From Actinomycetota bacterium (GTDB taxonomy: Bacteria > Actinomycetota > Actinomycetes > S36-B12): a stretch of DNA of 37,834 bases. Every line of letters begins with the position of its first letter. The stretch's first letter is position 1. Below, one piece after another: positions 30,823 to 37,834 of this stretch. Location: the NCBI GenBank assembly GCA_030681835.1, contig JAUXRN010000053.1, forward strand, positions 1 to 37,834, in the 5' to 3' direction. Under the pieces are notes generated by a model. It was given only the letters and a program-made list of their open reading frames with translations, was not told the DNA's origin and did not search any database. The position numbers were made by a program, and so were the translations under genes.

Positions 30823-32197
30823 GGTCGAGCAGGAACTGGTAGGCCTCGCCGACCACCGGTCCGGGCGGGATGCCCAGGATCTCCATGATCGCCTTGCCAT
30901 CGAGGTCCGGGCGGATGGACGCCATCTCCTCGTGCGCCTGCAGTTCCCGGATCCGCCGCTCCAGCGAGTCGTAGGAACGCTGCAGGGCCTGCGCCCGGCG
31001 CCTGTTACGGGTGGTGCAGTCGGCCCGGGTCAGCTTGTGCAGGCGGTCGAGCAGCGGTCCCGCATCGCGGACGTATCGCCGCACGGCCGAATCGGTCCAT
31101 TCGCCGCTGCCGTATCCGTGGAAGCGCAGATGCAGTTCCACCAGTCGCGACACGTCGTCGACCATGTCATTGGAGAAGCGCAGCGTCTGCATCCGCTTGC
31201 GGGTCATCCGCGCCCCCACCATCTCGTGGTGGTGGAACGAGACGCGGCCATCCGATTCGAACTTCCGGGTACGCGGCTTGCCGATGTCGTGGAACAGCGC
31301 GGCGAGTCGCAGGACGGCATCGGGACCGGACGTCGGGACGTGCTCCTGCTCCAGCACCATTGCCTGCTCGAGCACGGTGAGGGTGTGCTCGTACACGTCC
31401 TTGTGGTGATGGTGCTCGTCCTCCTCCAGGCGGAGCAGTGGCAACTCGGGCAGCACGTGCTCCGCGAGCCCCGTGTCGACCAGCAGCGCAAGCCCTCGCC
31501 GCGGGTCCTGCCCGAGCACGAGCTTGACGAACTCCTCGCGGATCCGCTCCGCGGAGACGATGGCCAGCCGGTCCGCCTGGTCGGCCATGGCGACGACGAC
31601 TTCCGGGCTCACGTCGAACCGCAGTTGCGAGGCGAAGCGAGCCGCGCGCAGCATCCGAAGCGGGTCGTCCCCGAACGAATCCTCCGGCCTCCCCGGCGTG
31701 CGGATCACGCCGCGGCCGAGGTCGCCCAGGCCGTCGAAGCGATCGACGAGGGCGAAGTCGGGCAGGCGCAGCGCCATCGCATTGATGGTGAAGTCCCGGC
31801 GGACGAGGTCCTCACCCAGGTCCGTGCCATAGGACACGTCCGGCTTGCGCGACGCCGGGTCATAGGACTCGGCCCGGTAGGTCGTCACCTCCACCTGCCG
31901 GTCGCCGATGAGCCCGCCGACGGTCCCGAAGCGGATCCCGACGTCCCAGATGGTCTCGGCCCAGCCGGCCAGGATGCCCGTGACCGCATCGGGGGTGGCG
32001 TCTGTGGTGAAGTCGAGGTCCGGTGTGCTGCCCATCCTGCCGAGCAGGGCGTCCCGGACCGGTCCCCCCACGAGGGCTACCTCATGCCCAGCGGCGGCGA
32101 ACCGCTCGCCGAACTCGCGCAGCAGGGCGGCCAGCGGATCCAGCGCCGCCACGACCCGCGCCTGCGCATCGGTCTGCTCGGACAGGGCCACGGCCAC
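30743..32197 (-). CDS. pcnA: CCA tRNA nucleotidyltransferase
   Basis: 484-aa class II CCA-adding enzyme of the PcnA/PcnB-like group, which completes the 3' CCA of tRNAs. The nucleotidyltransferase domain shows [16 protein letters not shown] (GG...R motif) and [13 protein letters not shown] (metal-binding DxD), then [13 protein letters not shown] and [17 protein letters not shown]-terminal HD domain is seen as [16 protein letters not shown] and [15 protein letters not shown]. The GTG at 32197 gives full length, but a second GTG at 32191 is eight nt after a TACGCT -10 and may be the real start. It is divergent from the NUDIX gene. Confidence 0.94.
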   Translation of the reverse strand: MAVALSEQTDAQARVVAALDPLAALLREFGERFAAAGHEVALVGGPVRDALLGRMGSTPDLDFTTDATPDAVTGILAGWAETIWDVGIRFGTVGGLIGDRQVEVTTYRAESYDPASRKPDVSYGTDLGEDLVRRDFTINAMALRLPDFALVDRFDGLGDLGRGVIRTPGRPEDSFGDDPLRMLRAARFASQLRFDVSPEVVVAMADQADRLAIVSAERIREEFVKLVLGQDPRRGLALLVDTGLAEHVLPELPLLRLEEDEHHHHKDVYEHTLTVLEQAMVLEQEHVPTSGPDAVLRLAALFHDIGKPRTRKFESDGRVSFHHHEMVGARMTRKRMQTLRFSNDMVDDVSRLVELHLRFHGYGSGEWTDSAVRRYVRDAGPLLDRLHKLTRADCTTRNRRRAQALQRSYDSLERRIRELQAHEEMASIRPDLDGKAIMEILGIPPGPVVGEAYQFLLDLRLDRGPLDPALAAEALRSWWAARPR

Positions 32198-32225
32198 AGA
32201 GCGTAGACGGCCGTGGGTCGCGGTT

Positions 32226-32231
32226 TATCCT
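32226..32231 (+). promoter_or_regulatory. Putative -10 element, leaderless start of NUDIX gene
   Basis: TATCCT lies six nt before the ATG at 32238; there is no Shine-Dalgarno. It would drive the NUDIX-DUF6049-murJ-pseudokinase operon from a 40-bp divergent region shared with pcnA. Confidence 0.45.
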
Positions 32232-32237
32232 GCCCGT

Positions 32238-32717
32238 ATGGCCCGCTCCCGCACGCCAGCGCGGCCACGGGTTCCCCGCGTGGAGGAAACGTCGGCCGGA
32301 GGCCTCGTCATCGACTTCGGCGCCGCCCCCCTCCGGGCCGCGCTGATCGCCCGGCACGACCGCCGCGGGCGACTGGTGTGGTCGCTCCCCAAGGGGCATG
32401 TCGAGGAGGGTGAGAGCCTGGCCGAGGCGGCCGTGCGCGAGGTGCGTGAAGAGACAGGCGTTCCCGCGAGCATCATCGAGGCGCTGGGCGTCATCGATTT
32501 CTGGTTCATGGCTGACGACCGGCGGGTGCACAAGACGGTGCACCACTTCCTCATGCGGGCCGAGGGCACCGCCTTGTCGGACGACGACCTCGAGGTCGTC
32601 GAGGTGGCCTGGGTGGCCCTCGGTGAGGCCGTCGAGCGCCTGGCCTACCCCGATGAGCGGGCCTTGGTCGAGCAGGCCCTGGTCGGCATCTCTGCGACCG
32701 GAGGCAGGCTCACGTGA
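32238..32717 (+). CDS. NUDIX hydrolase (MutT-like)
   Basis: 159-aa NUDIX protein. The full Nudix box is [22 protein letters not shown] (described as G-x5-E-x7-REVREE-x-G), near residues 54-75, preceded by WSLPKGH. The N-terminus is basic and proline-rich ([21 protein letters not shown]). It would hydrolyse a nucleoside diphosphate derivative; the substrate cannot be read from the sequence. It is the first gene of the operon that ends in the murJ-pseudokinase pair, and this position is conserved in mycobacteria (MutT4). Confidence 0.92.
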   Translation: MARSRTPARPRVPRVEETSAGGLVIDFGAAPLRAALIARHDRRGRLVWSLPKGHVEEGESLAEAAVREVREETGVPASIIEALGVIDFWFMADDRRVHKTVHHFLMRAEGTALSDDDLEVVEVAWVALGEAVERLAYPDERALVEQALVGISATGGRLT

Positions 32718-34843
32718 GCCGATCGCTGCGGGGGCGGCACCTCGCGATCGCACTGGCCGCGGCCGTTCTGTGCGGGCTGGCCGCCGCTGCCGGGCCGGGA
32801 GCCCACGCCGAGGAGTCGATCGCGCCTTCCGTCCTCGTCGCGATCGACTCCTTCACCCCCCTGGTGCCCGAGGCCGACGGGACCCTGACCATCAGCGGTC
32901 GCGTCATCAGCACCGCCCGCACCGAACTCACCGATGTCTCGGTGACCTTGCGCCGCTCATCGACGCCGCTTCTGGCCAGGAAGGACGTCGCCGCGGTGGC
33001 GGACAGTCCCCTGGCCCCCGAGGGCGGCGATCCCGACTCGGTGGTACTGCCGCAGACCCTCGTGGTGGTGGCTCCCGTTCTCCCGCCAGGCGGTCGAGCG
33101 GGGTTTCGGATATCCCTGCCACTGGCCGACCTCGGACTGGCGGCGGATGGGACCTACGTACTCAGCGTCGAGGCGACCGGGCGCGACGCGGGGGTCGACG
33201 CCGCCCCCGTGCGCAAGGGGATCGTGCGCACCTTCCTGCCGTGGTACCCGGACCCGGCAGCCGTCACCCCGGTCGCGCTGGTGTGGCTGTGGCCGCTGGC
33301 CGACTGGCCATCACGCGATGCCGCCGGCGTTCTGCTCGACCAGCGCACGCCGGACGCCGTCGCGGAGGGCGGCCGGCTGGACCGCCTGGCGAGCGTGGCC
33401 AGCCGCTTCGGCACCACCGTGTCGTGGATCGTCGATCCCGCGCTCCTGCAGACCGTTGACGACATGACCCGTGGCTACCAAGTCATGGTCGACGGCGAGA
33501 TCACCGTCGGTGACCAGGAAGAGGCGGCCGCCCAGTGGCTGGACTTGGTGCGGACGGCGACACAGGACCCGGGGGTCCGCTCGCTGCCCTACGCGGACAT
33601 CGACGCATCGTCCGTCGTCCGGGCCGGCATGACGAACGACGTGGTCCGCGCCGTGACGACAGGTCCGGGCATTGCCGCCGCGGCGCTTGGCTCGACCGCG
33701 CCGGGCGGGCTCTACTGGGCACCGTTCGGCCGCCTCGATCGCAGCGCCGCCAACGTTCTGGCCTCGGCCGGGGTCACCGCGATGGTGCTGTCCGCCGACG
33801 CCATGCCAGTCACGGACGAGGCGGGGTCAGGCCTCGGCGAGGCAACCGCAGCCCTGCCCACCTCCTTCGGGGCGGTCCGGGCCGTGCTGGCCGACCCGGG
33901 ACTCTCGGACATCCTGTCCCTGCCGCAACGCAGCGCGACGGAGGTCATCCAGGCCCGGCAACGCTTCCTCGCCGAGACCGCACTGATCGCGTCGACCATT
34001 CCGGCCGACCAAAGCGCCCGCACCGTTGTCGTCGCTCCGGCAAGCCTGCGATGGGACCCCGCTGCGTCCCTGGTCTCGCCGCTCCTGCGGGCGACCCGTA
34101 CGGCGCCGTGGCTGGCCCCGACCACCCTCGCGCAGGTGCTGGACGCGGCCGCCTCCTCCACCAGTCGGCAGCGCGGCGGCTATGGGCAGAAGGCGCGCGA
34201 CGCGGAGTTGCCCGCCGCATACATGGCGTCGGTCGCCCGAGCGACCGCGATGCTCGCCTCGTTCACGTCGATCATCGACGACCCGACCGGCATCAGCGAG
34301 CCGTTCTCAGCAGCCCTCTTGCGAGCCGAGTCGGCCGCCTGGCGTTCCGACCTCGATCGTGGCCGTGAACTCGTCGACTCGATCACGGACGACCTGCGGG
34401 CCAGCATGGGCCGGGTCCGGGTCCTGTCGGAAGGCACCATCACCTTCTCGGGCGATAGCGGCCGGGTTCCCGTCACGATCGCCAATGACCTCGACCGCTC
34501 GGTCACCGTGGGACTCGCCCTGGTGGGCCGGCCGTCGTTGCGGCTGGTGTCCGATCCGCTGACGGGAATCACTATCGAGGCGGGCAAGATGGCGAGCGTC
34601 GACATCTCCGCCCGTGTGGTGGGAGGCGATCCGCTCCCGGTCGAGGTCCAGCTCCTCGACGCCGACCAGGCGGCATATGGCCGGCCGGCCGAGATCACCC
34701 TGGCCTCGACGGCCTACGCAAGGGCCGCCGCCTGGGTCGTCGCCCTTGCGTTCGTCGCGATCCTCGTCTTCGTCGTGGTCGGCGTGACGCGCCGCATCCG
34801 CAAGGCACGGGCCGGTCGCCCCCGCCCCGATCTGGGACCGTAG
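32714..34843 (+). CDS. DUF6049 membrane-anchored exported protein
   Basis: 709-aa protein of the actinobacterial DUF6049 type (Rv3909-like). A signal peptide ([30 protein letters not shown]) leads to a long extracytoplasmic region: a beta-rich N-terminus with [24 protein letters not shown], then [30 protein letters not shown] (in part), a polysaccharide-deacetylase-like middle with [20 protein letters not shown], and a final beta domain. One C-terminal helix ([21 protein letters not shown]) is followed by a basic tail. Function is unknown; it always lies beside murJ, so a role in cell-wall assembly is likely. The GTG overlaps the NUDIX stop. Confidence 0.88.
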   Translation: MSRSLRGRHLAIALAAAVLCGLAAAAGPGAHAEESIAPSVLVAIDSFTPLVPEADGTLTISGRVISTARTELTDVSVTLRRSSTPLLARKDVAAVADSPLAPEGGDPDSVVLPQTLVVVAPVLPPGGRAGFRISLPLADLGLAADGTYVLSVEATGRDAGVDAAPVRKGIVRTFLPWYPDPAAVTPVALVWLWPLADWPSRDAAGVLLDQRTPDAVAEGGRLDRLASVASRFGTTVSWIVDPALLQTVDDMTRGYQVMVDGEITVGDQEEAAAQWLDLVRTATQDPGVRSLPYADIDASSVVRAGMTNDVVRAVTTGPGIAAAALGSTAPGGLYWAPFGRLDRSAANVLASAGVTAMVLSADAMPVTDEAGSGLGEATAALPTSFGAVRAVLADPGLSDILSLPQRSATEVIQARQRFLAETALIASTIPADQSARTVVVAPASLRWDPAASLVSPLLRATRTAPWLAPTTLAQVLDAAASSTSRQRGGYGQKARDAELPAAYMASVARATAMLASFTSIIDDPTGISEPFSAALLRAESAAWRSDLDRGRELVDSITDDLRASMGRVRVLSEGTITFSGDSGRVPVTIANDLDRSVTVGLALVGRPSLRLVSDPLTGITIEAGKMASVDISARVVGGDPLPVEVQLLDADQAAYGRPAEITLASTAYARAAAWVVALAFVAILVFVVVGVTRRIRKARAGRPRPDLGP

Positions 34844-34847
34844 CCGC

Positions 34848-36563
34848 ATGTCCGTGCCCGACCCCGAGACGCAACCGGGCGACATCGACGCCAACCCTTC
34901 GTCCGCCGCCGGCTCCGCCCTCGCGCGCAACAGCGCGGTCATGGCCTCGGGAACCATCGCATCGCGCGTGACCGGTGTCGCGCGTGACATCGCCATGACC
35001 GCCGCACTCGGCTTCTTCCTGGTGTCGGATGCCTACTCGCTGGGCAACTCGCTCCCCACAGTGGTCTACATCCTCGTGATCGGCGGGGCACTCAACGCCG
35101 TGTTCATCCCGCAACTGGTGCGGCGGATGAAGGAGGACGCCGACGGGGGGAAGGCCTACGCCGATCGCCTGCTCACCCTGGTCGCCACGACCCTTCTGGT
35201 CGTCTCGGTGCTCGCGGTGCTGCTCGCCCCCTGGATTGTCGATCTCTACACCCCGTCCGACTACCCCCAGGGCGCGTTCGACCTCGCAGTGGCGTTCGCC
35301 CGCCTGTGCCTTCCGCAGATCTTCTTCTACGGCGTCTACGCGATGCTGAGCCAAGTACTCAACTCTCGCGGCCGGTTCGGCGCACCCATGTTCGCGCCGA
35401 TCGCCAACAACGTGATCGCCATCGCGACCTTCATCCTGTTCCTCGCCGTCGCCGGCACATCGGCCGCTGCTGATGGTGCGCTCAGCACGGATCAAGTACT
35501 GATCCTCGGCGTCGGGACGACCCTCGGCGTCATCGCGCAGGCCCTCATCCTGGTCCCCGTCCTCTGGCGGACGGGCTACGCGTGGCGCCCACGATTCGAC
35601 TGGCGTGGGGCCGGACTCGGCAAGGCAGGTGGCCTTGCCGCGTGGACCATCGGCCTCGTCCTCGTCAACCAGGTGACGTACCTGCTCATCACGCGACTAG
35701 CCACACTGGCAAACGTCAATGCCGCCGACGCCGGCACGGTGGCCGCCGGCCTCACGACCTACCAGAAGGCCCACCTGGTGTTCATGCTTCCGCACAGCGT
35801 CATCACCGTGTCGGTCGTGACGGCCATGCTCCCCGCGCTGAGCAGGGTGGCGCACGACGGCCGGCTCGACCAGGTCGGCCGCGACGTCGCCAGCACCCTG
35901 CGGATGGTGGCTGTCCTCATCGTGCCGATCGCGGCGATCCTCATCGTCAACGGCTCGGCCGTGGCGGTCCTCCTTTTCGGCTACGGCGCGGCCACCCCCG
36001 AGCAGGCGCGCGTCATGGGACTGATCGTGTCGGTGTTCATGCTGGGCCTGCTGCCGTTCACCCTCTTCTACGTTCTGCTGCGCGGGTACTACGCCCTCGA
36101 GGACACCCGCACGCCGTTCTGGGTCACCGTGGTGTTCAGCGCGATCCTGCTGGGGCTGGTCTATCCCCTGTTCTACGTCGCGCCCACTGGCGGCACCCAG
36201 GTGGCGGCCATCGCCCTGGCCTACTCGATCGCCTATTGGCTGGTGTTCGGTGCCACGTGGTGGATCCTGGCCCGTCGGCTCGGTGGCATGGACAGCCGTC
36301 GCACAGCCTCGGCCCTCGCCCGACTCCTCGTCGCTGGTGCAGTCGCGGTCGCCCTGATGGTCGGGGTCCTCATGCTCCTGCTCATCGCGGAGACTGGGCA
36401 GGTGGAGACGACGGACGATCGCGCCCTCCTGCTGCTCAACGTGGCGGTCACGTCGGTTGTCGGCGCCCTCGCGTTCGTGGTCGCGGCGTGGGCGATGCGC
36501 GTCCGCGAGGTCTCCGCCGTACTGTCATACGCAGGGCGCCTGGCCCGGCGTGGGAGACGATGA
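34848..36563 (+). CDS. murJ: Lipid II flippase MurJ
   Basis: 571-aa MOP-superfamily protein with about 14-15 helices that moves lipid II across the membrane. Blocks seen: SGTIASRVTGVARDIAMTAALG (helix 1 with the conserved Arg), ALNAVFIPQLVRRMKED, YAMLSQVLNSRGRFGAPMFAPIANN and YVLLRGYYALEDTRTPFW (the last being a MurJ hallmark). The C-terminus stops after the membrane part with LARRGRR. In mycobacteria the orthologue carries a fused pseudokinase domain; here that domain is a separate overlapping gene. The ATG follows the DUF6049 stop by 4 bp. Confidence 0.95.
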   Translation: MSVPDPETQPGDIDANPSSAAGSALARNSAVMASGTIASRVTGVARDIAMTAALGFFLVSDAYSLGNSLPTVVYILVIGGALNAVFIPQLVRRMKEDADGGKAYADRLLTLVATTLLVVSVLAVLLAPWIVDLYTPSDYPQGAFDLAVAFARLCLPQIFFYGVYAMLSQVLNSRGRFGAPMFAPIANNVIAIATFILFLAVAGTSAAADGALSTDQVLILGVGTTLGVIAQALILVPVLWRTGYAWRPRFDWRGAGLGKAGGLAAWTIGLVLVNQVTYLLITRLATLANVNAADAGTVAAGLTTYQKAHLVFMLPHSVITVSVVTAMLPALSRVAHDGRLDQVGRDVASTLRMVAVLIVPIAAILIVNGSAVAVLLFGYGAATPEQARVMGLIVSVFMLGLLPFTLFYVLLRGYYALEDTRTPFWVTVVFSAILLGLVYPLFYVAPTGGTQVAAIALAYSIAYWLVFGATWWILARRLGGMDSRRTASALARLLVAGAVAVALMVGVLMLLLIAETGQVETTDDRALLLLNVAVTSVVGALAFVVAAWAMRVREVSAVLSYAGRLARRGRR

Positions 36564-37834
36564 TGCGGGCAACGGAACAACTCGGACGCTACCGACTCCT
36601 CGACCTCGTCACCCAGGACATCGGAGTCGGCGAGCGGCTGGACGTCTACCTCTGGCACGGCTACGACGAGATCCTCGACCGGCCGGTTGCCGTGCGCGTT
36701 CTGTCGGCCGACGACCCGCGCGGCCCTGCGGTGCTCGGGGCCGCCCAAGCGGCTGCCCGCGTCGATGACCGTCGTCTGCTCCGGGTGCTGGACATCCTCA
36801 ATCTCCCGAGCACCGCCACCGACCCGGCCCGCATCGCGGTCGTGAGCGAGTGGGCCTCGGGCCGCAACCTCGAGCGGACCATGCAGGACCGCGGCGGCTC
36901 ACCGCTGGCTCCGGACCAGGCGCTGGCGCTGGTGGCCGAAGTGGCCCGGGCGCTCGCGTCGGCCCAGAAGGAGAACGTCAGCCACGGCCGGCTTCGGCCG
37001 TCGAGTGTCTTCGTCACCGATGCCGGCGAACTGCGGATCAGGGGACTGGCCGTCGATGCCGCGCTGTTCGGCGAGCTCGACTCCGACGCGTCAGGCGACC
37101 GCGCCCAAGGTGACGTCGATGCGCTCGGCTGCCTCGTGTACCTCCTGACCACCGGGTACTGGCCCGGCTCCCAGCGCATCGATGCCCCGGAGGCCCCGCG
37201 GGCCAACGGCATTGTCCTGCCGCCTTCGCAGGTACGTGCTGCCGTGCCACGCAGCATCGACGACGTCGTGGCGAGGTCCGTGGCCGCCGCGGCACGGCCG
37301 CGCGGGGTGGCCCGCGTCAGTGACGCGGCCGGGTTCTCCACCATGGTCGGCGCGACGCTGGACTACCTCGCGCCGACCACGACCATCGTGGCGGTGGCGC
37401 CAACGGGCGCCCAGCGCACCGTGCGACTGGCCGTCGTTGGGGCGCTGCGACTGGTCGCGGTCGTCTGCGCCGCAGCGCTGGTCGCCGGGATTGCCTGGGT
37501 CGGCTGGCAGTTGCTCACCGATCCGTCGGGCCGTCCTGCTCCGTCAGCGTCTGCATCGAGCGACATCCTGACGTCATCGGCTCGCCCGGTCGACGACTCG
37601 GCGGCGACCGGGATCGAGCAGACCTATCCCGTCGAGTCATACCGGTCATACGACCCGTTCGGCGACGACAACGGCAACGGCAAGCCGGACCGGCGCAAGG
37701 GCCGGGAGAACGAGGAGCTCGCGGCCAGCGTCAACGATGACGATCCGGATACCGCATGGGTGACCGACGAATATGCCGGCCCCGACCTCGACGGGAAGCA
37801 GGGGGTCGGACTGATCCTGGACCTCGGTGTGCCG
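36560..37834 (+). CDS. Membrane pseudokinase with extracellular discoidin-like domain (MurJ partner, 3' truncated)
   Basis: Open from an ATG overlapping the murJ stop (ATGA) to the window edge, 425 codons visible; an ATG also follows at 36563. The N-terminal domain has a kinase fold but lacks catalytic residues: VAVRVL (Arg46 at the ATP-lysine position), SHGRLRPSSV (HGR in place of HRD) and RGL in place of DFG. It is therefore a pseudokinase. A helix (LRLVAVVCAAALVAGIAWVGWQLL, about 300-323) and a Ser/Pro-rich linker lead to YRSYDPFGDDNGNGKPD and DDDPDTAWVTDEYAGPDLDG, the start of a discoidin (F5/8 C-like) domain as in the C-terminus of mycobacterial MviN. In M. tuberculosis the pseudokinase is phosphorylated by PknB and recruits FhaA to control peptidoglycan synthesis. 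Confidence 0.9.
   Translation, partial: MMRATEQLGRYRLLDLVTQDIGVGERLDVYLWHGYDEILDRPVAVRVLSADDPRGPAVLGAAQAAARVDDRRLLRVLDILNLPSTATDPARIAVVSEWASGRNLERTMQDRGGSPLAPDQALALVAEVARALASAQKENVSHGRLRPSSVFVTDAGELRIRGLAVDAALFGELDSDASGDRAQGDVDALGCLVYLLTTGYWPGSQRIDAPEAPRANGIVLPPSQVRAAVPRSIDDVVARSVAAAARPRGVARVSDAAGFSTMVGATLDYLAPTTTIVAVAPTGAQRTVRLAVVGALRLVAVVCAAALVAGIAWVGWQLLTDPSGRPAPSASASSDILTSSARPVDDSAATGIEQTYPVESYRSYDPFGDDNGNGKPDRRKGRENEELAASVNDDDPDTAWVTDEYAGPDLDGKQGVGLILDLGVP

Noticed and set aside
1-37834. CRISPR array, tRNA genes, insertion sequences or prophage
   Set aside because: No spaced direct repeats, cloverleaf-like sequences, transposase motifs or phage genes were seen on either strand.

Overview
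The window is a high-GC chromosomal segment of an actinobacterium. Evidence: very GC-rich codon use, many GTG starts, a C+ (zinc-type) bS18, an RskA-type anti-sigma factor, DUF5318 and DUF6049 proteins, a MurJ-pseudokinase pair, and genes that seem to be transcribed without a leader. From about 12.9 kb to the right end, gene content and order match the conserved actinobacterial block dnaB / rplI-rpsR-ssb-rpsF / GT87 / PBP1A / DUF5318 / PadR-ino1 / pcnA / NUDIX / DUF6049 / murJ / pseudokinase. From memory, Streptomyces carries this block on one side of oriC, whereas in Mycobacterium tuberculosis its two halves flank oriC. The genus cannot be fixed from the sequence. No rRNA, tRNA, CRISPR array, insertion sequence or phage gene was seen.

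Left part, accessory (1-12.9 kb): a truncated acyltransferase-3/SGNH membrane O-acyltransferase; a membrane SpoIIE-type phosphatase; a secreted clan-A glycoside hydrolase; a class III aminotransferase followed by a 16-codon in-frame tail of a lost short-chain dehydrogenase; a small membrane protein; a nested palindrome; an esterase; a fasciclin protein divergent from an ECF sigma / anti-sigma pair resembling SigK-RskA; an ABC exporter; and a GyrI-like protein.

Middle (12.9-28.1 kb): dnaB, with a cluster of DnaA-box-like words upstream; a frameshifted low-molecular-weight tyrosine phosphatase; three tandem DUF805 genes with strong hairpins; rpsF-ssb-rpsR-rplI; a ribbon-helix-helix/PIN toxin-antitoxin pair with a palindromic operator and a mutated PIN active site; exonuclease III; a FemAB-like transferase with an alanine-racemase-like protein lacking the catalytic tyrosine; a GT87 mannosyltransferase-like protein with a PBP1A; DUF5318; and a PadR-ino1 operon behind a palindromic operator.

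Right part (28.2-37.8 kb): an MFS transporter and a membrane protein, pcnA, and a NUDIX / DUF6049 / murJ / pseudokinase operon joined by ATGA or GTGA overlaps. The last gene runs off the window.

Much of the window concerns the cell envelope: peptidoglycan polymerisation, lipid II flipping and its pseudokinase partner, bridge peptides, inositol and mannose glycolipid supply, and O-acylation. The most informative local observation is that the SigK-like gene and the divergent fasciclin gene both carry a GCATCC-N16-C(C/G)GAA(G/T) promoter, close to the mycobacterial SigK consensus, so the MPT70/MPT83-type regulon appears to exist here as a compact three-gene unit.
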